Of a stretch of 64,000 nucleotides of DNA, positions 17,837 to 24,977 are shown in pieces (positions within the stretch are counted from its first letter, which is position 1; each line of letters opens with the position of its first letter). The position numbers and the translations under genes were made by a program. The notes below the pieces were generated by a model. It did not search any database, was not told the origin of the DNA, and worked only from the letters and a program-made list of their open reading frames with translations. The stretch covers positions 183,601 to 247,600 of the forward strand of contig NZ_JAFMPW010000006.1 of NCBI RefSeq assembly GCF_026126425.1. The letters are read 5' to 3'. Origin of the DNA: Muriicola sp. Z0-33. Its GTDB lineage: Bacteria > Bacteroidota > Bacteroidia > Flavobacteriales > Flavobacteriaceae.

Positions 17837-18946
17837 ATGGAGGTTACAACAGTCCGGTACGAGGCCATTAAAGAGAAAAATATTAAAGGCAGGTATATTA
17901 CAAATATCGAACTGGAAAATTTCATGCAGCGCTATTCAGAAGTGTTAACAAATAAAAGTACCGGCACTTCTGTTGAAGGGGTTCCGATTCATATAATTAC
18001 AATTGGTAATGGTCCTATAAAAGTGTTGATGTGGTCTCAGATGCACGGCAATGAGTCTACCACTACTAAAGCACTTTTAGACCTGCTTGCTTTTTTTAGT
18101 AAAGGGAGTGGCCTTGCAAATCAAATTCTGAACAATTGTACTTTAACCCTGATTCCCATATTGAATCCGGACGGGGCGGCGATATATACCAGATTTAATG
18201 CCAATAAAATAGATCTGAACAGGGATGCTCAGGATAGAAGTCAGCCTGAAAGTAAGCTGTTGCGCAGTATATATGACACTTTTGAGCCAGATTATTGTTT
18301 TAACCTGCACGATCAAAGAACTATTTTTAATGTGGGTACAACATCTAAACCGGCAACTGTTTCTTTTTTAGCACCTGCAGCTGATACCGATAGATCTGAA
18401 ACAGCATCAAGGATAGTCAGTATGCAGCTTATTGCAGTAATGAATAAAGTACTTCAGAATATTATTCCTGGAGCTGTAGGCCGCTACGATGACTCCTTTA
18501 ATGCCAATTGCATTGGTGATTGCTTCCAGATGCTGGGCACTCCTACTGTACTTATTGAGGCAGGACATACAGCCGGTGATTATCAGCGCGAGTACACCAG
18601 ACAATATGTCTTTTTTGCAATATTGGCCGGATTAAAAGGAATCGCTGAACAAAGTTTGGCCCAAGAGAAGAAATTGGAATACCACAATATTCCTGAAAAC
18701 AACAAATTGTTTTTTGATCTGCTTATCCATAATATCCATAGTATCCATCCTCAGTACCAAAAGGGAGAAAGCATAGGAATACTTTACAAGGAAGTTTTGA
18801 AAGAAAATAAGATCGAATTTCATCCATATATAGAAGCGTCCGGAAGACTTACTGATAAACTGGGCCATGAAGTTTTTGATTGTAAAAACATTTCTGACCT
18901 GGAAAAACTTAAAAAACACAGAGCCGTTTATGAACTGTGTATTTGA
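17837..18946 (+). CDS. M14-family zinc carboxypeptidase-like protein
   Basis: 369 residues, no signal peptide, so probably cytoplasmic. The zinc-ligand pattern of M14 enzymes is present: QMHGNEST near 73-80 (His and Glu), a second His in NLHDQR near 156-161, and NPDGAAIYTRFN and NLNRDAQ-like DLNRDAQDRSQPES between them. A candidate catalytic Glu is in LIEAGHTAGDYQREYTR near 240. The C-terminal 100 residues form a non-catalytic extension. Substrate is unknown: a peptide, amide or amino-acid conjugate. It sits opposite the XRE gene and just before an Lrp regulator. Confidence 0.85.
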   Translation: MEVTTVRYEAIKEKNIKGRYITNIELENFMQRYSEVLTNKSTGTSVEGVPIHIITIGNGPIKVLMWSQMHGNESTTTKALLDLLAFFSKGSGLANQILNNCTLTLIPILNPDGAAIYTRFNANKIDLNRDAQDRSQPESKLLRSIYDTFEPDYCFNLHDQRTIFNVGTTSKPATVSFLAPAADTDRSETASRIVSMQLIAVMNKVLQNIIPGAVGRYDDSFNANCIGDCFQMLGTPTVLIEAGHTAGDYQREYTRQYVFFAILAGLKGIAEQSLAQEKKLEYHNIPENNKLFFDLLIHNIHSIHPQYQKGESIGILYKEVLKENKIEFHPYIEASGRLTDKLGHEVFDCKNISDLEKLKKHRAVYELCI

Positions 18947-19027
18947 ATTTTATATGAAAAAACTAGCTAAGAATTACATATATTTCAAAAAAACACGATT
19001 TTTATTACATTTAATTTCTTAATGTTT

Positions 19028-19035
19028 TATTTTTG
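19028..19035 (+). promoter_or_regulatory. -7 box for Lrp-family regulator
   Basis: TATTTTTG is a perfect TAnnTTTG match 17 bases before the ATG at 19053. No clear -33 element. It implies that the regulator is transcribed separately from the M14 gene 100 bases upstream. Confidence 0.5.
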
Positions 19036-19052
19036 CTAAAATTTCAATTAGA

Positions 19053-19532
19053 ATGGGGAAAGTTAAATTGGATGAAATAGATCATCAGATTCTGGATATG
19101 TTAATAGACAATACCAGGACTCCTTTTACGGATATTGCAAAAAAATTGCTAATCTCCGCAGGAACTGTTCATGTAAGGGTAAAGAAAATGGAGGAAGCCG
19201 GTATTATACGAGGCTCATCCTTAACGTTGGATTATGTGAAACTCGGGTATTCTTTTATTGCTTATGTCGGGATTTTTCTTGAGAAGACCCATCAGACAAA
19301 ATTTGTTTTGGAAAGGCTTACTCAGATCCCTAATGTCACAGTTGCCCATATCACTACAGGCAAATTCAATATATTTTGCAAGATTAGGGCGAAGGATACC
19401 AACCATGCGAAGAATATCATTTTTAAGATTGATGACATAGATGGTATTAGCAGAACAGAAACGATGATTTCTTTAGAAGAGAGTATCAATGATAAAAAAC
19501 GCCTGATGCATACCATCTTTGGTGAACTGTGA
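19053..19532 (+). CDS. Lrp/AsnC-family transcription regulator
   Basis: 159 residues. The N-terminal helix-turn-helix is KLDEIDHQILDMLIDNTRTPFTDIAKKLLISAGTVHVRVKKMEEAGII (about 4-51). The RAM/AsnC ligand-binding domain follows (about 65-150), with YVGIFLEKTHQTKFVLERLTQIPNVTVAHITTGKFNIFCKIRAKD. The family senses amino acids and forms octamers on DNA. It may act on the upstream M14 peptidase or elsewhere; no target is evident. It is followed by an intrinsic terminator. Confidence 0.95.
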   Translation: MGKVKLDEIDHQILDMLIDNTRTPFTDIAKKLLISAGTVHVRVKKMEEAGIIRGSSLTLDYVKLGYSFIAYVGIFLEKTHQTKFVLERLTQIPNVTVAHITTGKFNIFCKIRAKDTNHAKNIIFKIDDIDGISRTETMISLEESINDKKRLMHTIFGEL

Positions 19533-19555
19533 TCAGAGCGTACATAATTACTAAT

Positions 19556-19586
19556 ATCCTGATCATGAATACTGATCAGGATTTTT
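19556..19586 (+). terminator. intrinsic terminator after Lrp-family gene
   Basis: A 10-bp stem (ATCCTGATCA / TGATCAGGAT), a 7-base loop and five T, starting 24 bases after the stop codon. Confidence 0.88.
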
Positions 19587-19597
19587 AATTTATAGCT

Positions 19598-20113
19598 ATG
19601 CAAACATCTGCACTTCAACCCGGTGATTTCCTTCCATATTCCCAACCGTATATCGATATCGTTGGAGAGGCGGAACTAAAAGAGCTCATGAGCAAACAAC
19701 TAAACAATTTTCCTCAATTTATTGAGAGTCTCCCTGATGAGAAATTGCAATATGCTTATGCAGAAGGCAAATGGACCATTTTAGAAACATTGGTGCATAT
19801 CCTTGATGCTGAAAGGGTATTTCAGTACAGGGCACTTAGGTTTGCCAGGAAAGATGATACTCCTCTTCCGGGATTTGATCAGGATATTTATGTGCCGAGT
19901 TCCATGGCGAATCAGCGCACAAAAAAGGATATTATAGAAGAATATAAGGCGGTCAGAAGCTCATCTATAGCATTGTTTGCTCCTTTAAATGAGGAGGCTT
20001 TACACAGATTTGGCACAGCGAGTGGTGGTAAAATGACAGTTGCCGCACTTGGTTTTATGATTTGCGGGCATCAGAAGCATCACAGGAATATCATAAGAGA
20101 AAGATACCTATAG
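19598..20113 (+). CDS. DinB-family protein
   Basis: 171 residues, a predicted four-helix bundle of the DinB/YfiT type. Candidate metal ligands are His in ETLVHILDAERVF near 62 and the C-terminal GHQKHHRNIIRERYL (His near 158 and 162). Such proteins are metal-dependent thiol transferases or hydrolases; the substrate here is unknown. Because a terminator lies directly upstream, it must have its own promoter or depend on read-through. It converges on the next minus-strand gene. Confidence 0.88.
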   Translation: MQTSALQPGDFLPYSQPYIDIVGEAELKELMSKQLNNFPQFIESLPDEKLQYAYAEGKWTILETLVHILDAERVFQYRALRFARKDDTPLPGFDQDIYVPSSMANQRTKKDIIEEYKAVRSSSIALFAPLNEEALHRFGTASGGKMTVAALGFMICGHQKHHRNIIRERYL

Positions 20114-20163
20114 TAGCACTTACAGAAAGCTTCTGCTTTTATAGCACTTTAGTAGAAATAGAC

Positions 20164-20517
20164 TTAATCTAGTCCGGCTTCTTCATCGAGCTCGTGTTCC
20201 GTATTTAATTCCAATTCTACGCTATCAGTACCAGAATCATTTTCTGAACTAAAATCGGTTTCGGAAACTTTTGATTTGTTTTCAAGTTCTCTTTCAATCG
20301 AATCATCAAAATTAGCAATGAAGTGAGAAAGGCTCTGGCTAATCTTCACCATATAAAGGGTGTCATCGGTTCGAAGCTCCACAGCTTCGATAAATTCACC
20401 TTTACCATTTCTGAATGCGATGATGTCATCATCTCCATAACCGTCGGGATAAGTTTCGATGAGTAGCGTGGCTATTTCACGGCTCAACTTTTTGTAGTCT
20501 ATAAGTACACGTTTCAT
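20164..20517 (-). CDS. acidic hypothetical protein
   Basis: 117 residues. The ordered N-terminal part (about 1-75) includes MKRVLIDYKKLSREIATLLIETYPDGYGDDDIIAFRNGKGEFIEAVELRTDDTLYMVKIS. The remaining 40 residues are low-complexity and very acidic. Similar flavobacterial proteins sometimes carry a 'DNA primase' label, but none of the primase motifs (zinc finger, TOPRIM) is present, so I do not use it. It lies 143 bases downstream of aroB on the same strand. Confidence 0.75.
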   Translation of the reverse strand: MKRVLIDYKKLSREIATLLIETYPDGYGDDDIIAFRNGKGEFIEAVELRTDDTLYMVKISQSLSHFIANFDDSIERELENKSKVSETDFSSENDSGTDSVELELNTEHELDEEAGLD

Positions 20518-20660
20518 AAGCAGGTCAGTTTTGCTGGTGTTATTTTTAATATTTCTGCCGAACCTGGTCAGGATTGGCTTTAAACTGTACCTAAACTAAA
20601 ATATTTTTTCTTTGGTTTTTGTAAAGAGTTGTCAACTGCTCTTTTTAGTATATGAAGATG

Positions 20661-21722
20661 TTATTCTTTGTAGTATGCAAATGCCCTGGCATAAAATTCG
20701 TTGGGTACCTGGCAGTCTATTTCCGTTTCTCCAATAGCTTTTAGCAATACAAAATTGATATTGCCATGTGTATTTTTCTTGTCGTATTTTAAAAGAGAAA
20801 TAATAGCATCTATATCACTATCGCTAAATGAAACCTTTCTATAGCGTTCCAGGAAGGTACTTTTAATATCCTTCAAATGTTCTTTATCCAGGCCGGTAAG
20901 TTGGCTGGAAAGATAAGCTTCCAGGATCATCCCAATGGCAATTGCCTCACCATGCAAGAGGGTCTCTTTGTTATCACTGGTTAGGAAATGTGTTTCTATA
21001 GCATGCCCCAGCGTATGTCCAAAATTCAAAATCTTTCTTAAATGTTGCTCAGTAGGATCTTTGAGCACTACTTCATTTTTAATAACAACAGAATCAAAAA
21101 TAGGAGCATCCAGGCTCTCGAAACTATTTAACTGCTTTAAATTCTTCCAGTACTTTTCACTTTTGATCAGGCCGTGTTTCAACATTTCCGCAAATCCGCT
21201 TTGCAATTGCCTTGTTTCCAGTGTCCTCAAAAATGCTGGGGCTATCAGTACCATCTGAGGTTGGTTAATTACCCCAATCTGATTTTTCAACATCCCCAGG
21301 TCGACTCCTGTTTTGCCGCCTACTGAAGCATCTACCATGGCAAGTAAAGAAGTAGGTACATTTATAAAATGTATCCCCCTTTTAAAAGCCGAAGCCACAA
21401 AACCACCAAGGTCCGTAATCACTCCACCTCCCAGGTTTATAAGCAGGCTTTTTCTGTCCCCATCCAGTTCGGAAAGTGCTTCCCAAACCCCCGTACAGGT
21501 ATTTATGTTTTTATTTTCTTCTCCCGATTCTATCTCAATAATCTCATAGTCCCTCAATTCCTCTAATTGGGATAAAAACAGGGGGAGGCAATGCTTATGG
21601 GTGTTTTCATCTACAAGGATAAATATCCTAGAGTAATTGAACTCTTTCAGCTGTGTGTTCAACGCTTTATATCCGGCTTCATTAAAGTGAACCGCATAAG
21701 AAGATGTGGTAATAGATTCCAT
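20661..21722 (-). CDS. aroB: 3-dehydroquinate synthase
   Basis: 353 residues. Converts DAHP to 3-dehydroquinate, the second shikimate-pathway step, using NAD and a divalent metal. Visible: IESGEENKNINTCTGVWEALSE, the glycine-rich LLINLGGGVITDLGGFVASAFKRGIHFINVPTSLLAMVDASVGGKTGVD near 95-140, and the metal-binding HGLIKSEKYW, NFGHTLGHAIET and HGEAIAIGM stretches. It is divergent from the proline dehydrogenase gene. Confidence 0.96.
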   Translation of the reverse strand: MESITTSSYAVHFNEAGYKALNTQLKEFNYSRIFILVDENTHKHCLPLFLSQLEELRDYEIIEIESGEENKNINTCTGVWEALSELDGDRKSLLINLGGGVITDLGGFVASAFKRGIHFINVPTSLLAMVDASVGGKTGVDLGMLKNQIGVINQPQMVLIAPAFLRTLETRQLQSGFAEMLKHGLIKSEKYWKNLKQLNSFESLDAPIFDSVVIKNEVVLKDPTEQHLRKILNFGHTLGHAIETHFLTSDNKETLLHGEAIAIGMILEAYLSSQLTGLDKEHLKDIKSTFLERYRKVSFSDSDIDAIISLLKYDKKNTHGNINFVLLKAIGETEIDCQVPNEFYARAFAYYKE

Positions 21723-21803
21723 GATACTGACAATTTGTATTAGCAGAACAGATCCAAGGCAAAATAAAGGCTATTTTTCATTAATCGATTAGATTTTGTG
21801 TGC

Positions 21804-21811
21804 TATTTTTG
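21804..21811 (+). promoter_or_regulatory. -7 box for proline dehydrogenase gene
   Basis: TATTTTTG, perfect -7 match, 22 bases before the chosen ATG at 21834. It lies inside the longer reading frame that begins at 21798, which argues against that upstream start. Confidence 0.5.
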
Positions 21812-21833
21812 GTCTGATAAGAATTTAGTAATA

Positions 21834-23000
21834 ATGGACCAGATTTTTGAGGATACCGCAACTGCTTTCGCCCTAAAAACAGATTCTGAATTGGAACGTG
21901 CCTACTTCCTGTTCAAGATGATTGCCAATGAGCCACTTGTTCGCATTGGGACTGCAGTAACCAATTTTGCTATTAAAGCACATTTACCGGTAGACGGACT
22001 TATACGTGCTACGGTATTTGATCATTTCTGTGGGGGAGTAAGTGAAGAGGATTGCATGCCGGTAGTAGATAAGATGTGGAATAACGGGGTGTATTCTGTA
22101 CTGGATTATTCCGTGGAAGGCAAGGATACCGAAGATCCGCTAGACGATGCCCTGGAAAAGAACTTGCAAATACTCAACTTCGCTAAGGAGAAGCAGGCTA
22201 TGCCCTTTGCTGTATTTAAACCCACCGGTTATGGACGGTTTGCCCTATTTCAAAAGATAGGGGAGGGCAAAGCATTAAACCCCGCCGAGCAAGCGGAATG
22301 GGGGAGGGTAAAAGAAAGGTTCCAGGCAACCTGCAAAAAAGCACATGAACTGGATGTATCACTGCTAATAGATGCTGAGGAAAGTTGGATGCAGGACGCC
22401 GCTGACGAATTGGTAGAGGAAATGATGCGCATATATAATAAAGAGAAAGCCATTGTTTTTAATACGTTGCAGATGTATCGATGGGACAGGATGGACTATC
22501 TGAGAAAATTACATGAAACAGCCAACAAAGATGGTTTTAAAATAGGGGTAAAAGTTGTTCGCGGGGCCTACCTGGAAAAAGAAAATGAGCGTGCAGAAAC
22601 AATGGGATACCCAACGCCAATTTGTCCTTCTAAAAAAGCTTCGGATGAGAATTTTGATGTGGCCGTAGAGTATATCGTTGATCATCTTGATACCATTTCC
22701 CTATTTGCCGGAACCCATAATGAAACCAGTTGTTATAGATTAATGCAATTGATGAGCGATAGAGGTATTGATAATAAAGATCAGCGCATTGGTTTTGGAC
22801 AGCTCTACGGAATGAGCGACCATATCTCCTTTAATTTAGCGGCTAAAGGCTATAATGTGGCTAAGTATGTTCCGTTTGGGCCGGTACGTGATGTGATGCC
22901 CTATCTTATTCGCAGGGCGGAGGAAAACACTTCCGTAGCTGGTCAGACCAACAGGGAACTGGAACTTTTGAAAAAAGAACGGAAAAGGCGAAAAATTTAG
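21834..23000 (+). CDS. proline dehydrogenase (PRODH), stand-alone
   Basis: 388 residues. FAD enzyme oxidising L-proline to pyrroline-5-carboxylate. The TIM-barrel PRODH motifs are present: LLIDAEESWMQDAADEL, GVKVVRGAYLEKENERA near 240, FAGTHNETS, and the flavin-proximal RIGFGQLYGMSDHISFNLA near 313-331, with RRAEENTS near the C-terminus. It is monofunctional: the P5C dehydrogenase domain of PutA is absent. The longer start at 21798 overlaps the -7 box, so ATG 21834 is preferred. It ends 3 bases from the convergent downstream gene. Confidence 0.94.
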   Translation: MDQIFEDTATAFALKTDSELERAYFLFKMIANEPLVRIGTAVTNFAIKAHLPVDGLIRATVFDHFCGGVSEEDCMPVVDKMWNNGVYSVLDYSVEGKDTEDPLDDALEKNLQILNFAKEKQAMPFAVFKPTGYGRFALFQKIGEGKALNPAEQAEWGRVKERFQATCKKAHELDVSLLIDAEESWMQDAADELVEEMMRIYNKEKAIVFNTLQMYRWDRMDYLRKLHETANKDGFKIGVKVVRGAYLEKENERAETMGYPTPICPSKKASDENFDVAVEYIVDHLDTISLFAGTHNETSCYRLMQLMSDRGIDNKDQRIGFGQLYGMSDHISFNLAAKGYNVAKYVPFGPVRDVMPYLIRRAEENTSVAGQTNRELELLKKERKRRKI

Positions 23001-23003
23001 TAC

Positions 23004-23921
23004 TTATTCTTTAACCTTGATCACTACTGCCTCGCAGCTTTGAAGATCGGAATTCAGCACAATGTTTTCCGACTTATTGCCATCTACAATTTCTATTGCA
23101 ACTGTATTAGGGGCAAATCTTCCCAGATTATGTGCATATAGAAAGAGGTCATTTGGAGTATCTGACTTTAAATTAATCTCGTAGACTTTCTTTTTATATG
23201 TAAGCAAATGCTTATATACAACGGCTTCACCATTGAGGTAGATAGAAACGATATCCCCATCTGTTCTCCCATGGTCCCAAAGGCTAATTACCAGAGTAGT
23301 ATGGTCTACCTCTAAAACTTTATTGTAAGAAATACTTCTTCCGTCAAAAGTATGACGCAATTTGGGTGTATCTTCCTTAGCTACTTCTTTCTTGCTTTCA
23401 ATTTTCTCCGTAGTTACAGGCGCTTTCTTAAGTACTTTAGCCTCTTTTCTCTTCCTTGGAGCTTTAATTATGGTAAAAAACGGTGTAGAATATTTGGCAA
23501 CATGCAATTTGTTGGCCGGGTTTTGTTCTATGCCCATCACGCGATAGTTATTTCCGGTAGCCAGCCCTCTGTCTAACCTGATACTATCCTCGCTTTTGGA
23601 ATTCTGATAGATCCCAAGATCTTGTACTACCACATCATCCTTTACCAGGTAGAACCTAATCTTCTTACTTTGATCAATGTTAGCCGTCTGCCAATCTATT
23701 TTAGCAAATCTTGGCAGGGCCCAGGTGGTTCTGGCATTTGGATAGGTTATTTTAATGTCCGATTTTGCTGTATCACCATTATCGGATTGATCAATTACGT
23801 TATATTTCTTTACTTCTGTGATATAATCGTAAATGGGAGGTAAGGCAGCAAACCCCTTAGACATGGTAGCTAAGAGTAAAAAGCTTAATAGTAGGATAGT
23901 GTTTTTCATGGCTTTCATCAT
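23004..23921 (-). CDS. secreted two-domain protein of unknown function
   Basis: 305 residues (301 from ATG 23909). Signal peptide about 1-26 (LLLSFLLLATMSKGFA). A first beta-sandwich (about 50-150) resembles the Kre9/KNH-type Ser-Thr-rich surface domain, with KITYPNARTTWALPRFAKIDW and RGLATGNNYRVMGIEQ. A basic Lys/Glu-rich linker follows (about 155-190). The second domain (about 195-300) has DGDIVSIYLNGEAVVYKHLL, LYAHNLGRFAPNTVAIEIVDG and LNSDLQSCEAVVIKV, a pattern I have seen in Bacteroidota periplasmic proteins. No C-terminal sorting signal is visible. Confidence 0.72.
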   Translation of the reverse strand: MMKAMKNTILLLSFLLLATMSKGFAALPPIYDYITEVKKYNVIDQSDNGDTAKSDIKITYPNARTTWALPRFAKIDWQTANIDQSKKIRFYLVKDDVVVQDLGIYQNSKSEDSIRLDRGLATGNNYRVMGIEQNPANKLHVAKYSTPFFTIIKAPRKRKEAKVLKKAPVTTEKIESKKEVAKEDTPKLRHTFDGRSISYNKVLEVDHTTLVISLWDHGRTDGDIVSIYLNGEAVVYKHLLTYKKKVYEINLKSDTPNDLFLYAHNLGRFAPNTVAIEIVDGNKSENIVLNSDLQSCEAVVIKVKE

Positions 23922-24151
23922 AATGCCTTTAATCGGCTATTTTACATATAGTAAAAGTCTGGTTATATAATAGTTAACTAAAAATTGAGCCAAATAGTAT
24001 TTATCGTATAAAATCCTTTTTAATTTAATGAAATAAGTAGGAAAATTCTTCAATATTTCCATATTGCAATGCGCTTACCCATTTTAGGATCAGTACTCGT
24101 TCTGGTAAGAGGTAATACGCAGATTGCACCAATGGCGCAATAATGAAGTGC

Positions 24152-24595
24152 TTAATCCTTGGCCTTTCCCAGTGTAATGCTAATTGATTTTGAATCGGAT
24201 AGTTGGAAAGCGGCTTTTTCAAAAGATGGAGGTCCAAAACTTCCTTTTGCATTGTTCGAAAAGCCTACTAGCTCTTTCGGAATACCAAAAAACCCGGTTT
24301 TTAGCTCGCCGTCTTTATCTTCATCATAAAAGACACTAATGGCATAGATTCCACTATTGAGCTGATCTATACTTAAAGTAACACTGCTTTGTGATTTTAC
24401 CGCTTCGGTTTTACTCAATAAAGGGACTTTCATAAAAGTGTCTTCCGAGTTGAACAAAGTTACCACTACCTGGCCATGGTTGGGTGAGAGTCCTTTTATA
24501 TGAATAGTCAGGGTGTGCGTATCTATGGGTGAAAAAGCAAAAGTGCAAAAAACAAAGAGCTTGCAAGCCAGGCCATATAGTGCGTTATTTTTCAT
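24152..24595 (-). CDS. DUF2141 secreted protein
   Basis: 147 residues. Signal peptide in the first 27 residues (CKLFVFCTFAFSPIDT). The mature domain has LTIHIKGLSPNHGQVVVTLFN, LNSGIYAISVFYDEDKDGELKTGFFGIPKELVGFSNNA and FQLSDSKSISITLG, which is the DUF2141 pattern, with an Asp-rich loop (DEDKDGE) that may bind calcium. Function unknown. The start codon overlaps the end of the upstream small membrane gene by 11 bases, implying translational coupling. Confidence 0.88.
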   Translation of the reverse strand: MKNNALYGLACKLFVFCTFAFSPIDTHTLTIHIKGLSPNHGQVVVTLFNSEDTFMKVPLLSKTEAVKSQSSVTLSIDQLNSGIYAISVFYDEDKDGELKTGFFGIPKELVGFSNNAKGSFGPPSFEKAAFQLSDSKSISITLGKAKD

Positions 24596-24836
24596 CTAGT
24601 TTATTCTTTATATCCCTAAGACATATATAAGTTTGATACCTGATGATTAAACTTTCAAAAATTAACCGAGTTACCAAGATTCCGAATACCAGCGCCATAA
24701 TCCACGCCCAGTTATCATTTGTGTATAACCAGTAACTGCCATATAATACGCCACCAATTCCGCCCCAGAATAAAAATTGAAGCACAAAAGGCATCATAAA
24801 CTTTTTGAATAGCAGATAATTCTTTAGATTTTTCAT
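24585..24836 (-). CDS. small membrane protein, DUF4282-like
   Basis: 83 residues, two transmembrane helices (about 14-36 and 43-63). It has the DUF4282 pattern: FMMPFVLQFLFWGGIGGVLYGSYWLY, then ALVFGILVTRLIFESLIIRYQTYICLRDIKNKL with a basic tail inside the cell. It overlaps the DUF2141 gene and is divergent from the 830-aa protein gene. Confidence 0.82.
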   Translation of the reverse strand: MKNLKNYLLFKKFMMPFVLQFLFWGGIGGVLYGSYWLYTNDNWAWIMALVFGILVTRLIFESLIIRYQTYICLRDIKNKLDEK

Positions 24837-24977
24837 GACTTTTATATTTACTTCTAGCTAAGGTAGAATATAAATCTCAATCTAATTAAATATAAGAGTT
24901 CGGGGCTTTAGAGCTGATTTCATTATCTTTATTTGCAGTCAAAATGGCACTGTTTCTTTTAAAACCTCAAGAAAGCT

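Noticed and set aside
20122..20145. CAGAA-AGC-TTCTG followed by CTTTT between the DinB and 117-aa genes as a bidirectional terminator
   Set aside because: The stem is only five base pairs with few T on either side.
20164..20517. 'DNA primase' label for the 117-aa acidic protein
   Set aside because: No zinc finger, TOPRIM motif or primase length; the label seems inherited from database annotation.
24025..24252. 75-residue minus-strand frame overlapping the end of the DUF2141 gene
   Set aside because: It overlaps the DUF2141 coding region in another frame, has no recognisable domain, and its extra 127 bases lie in plain AT-rich DNA.
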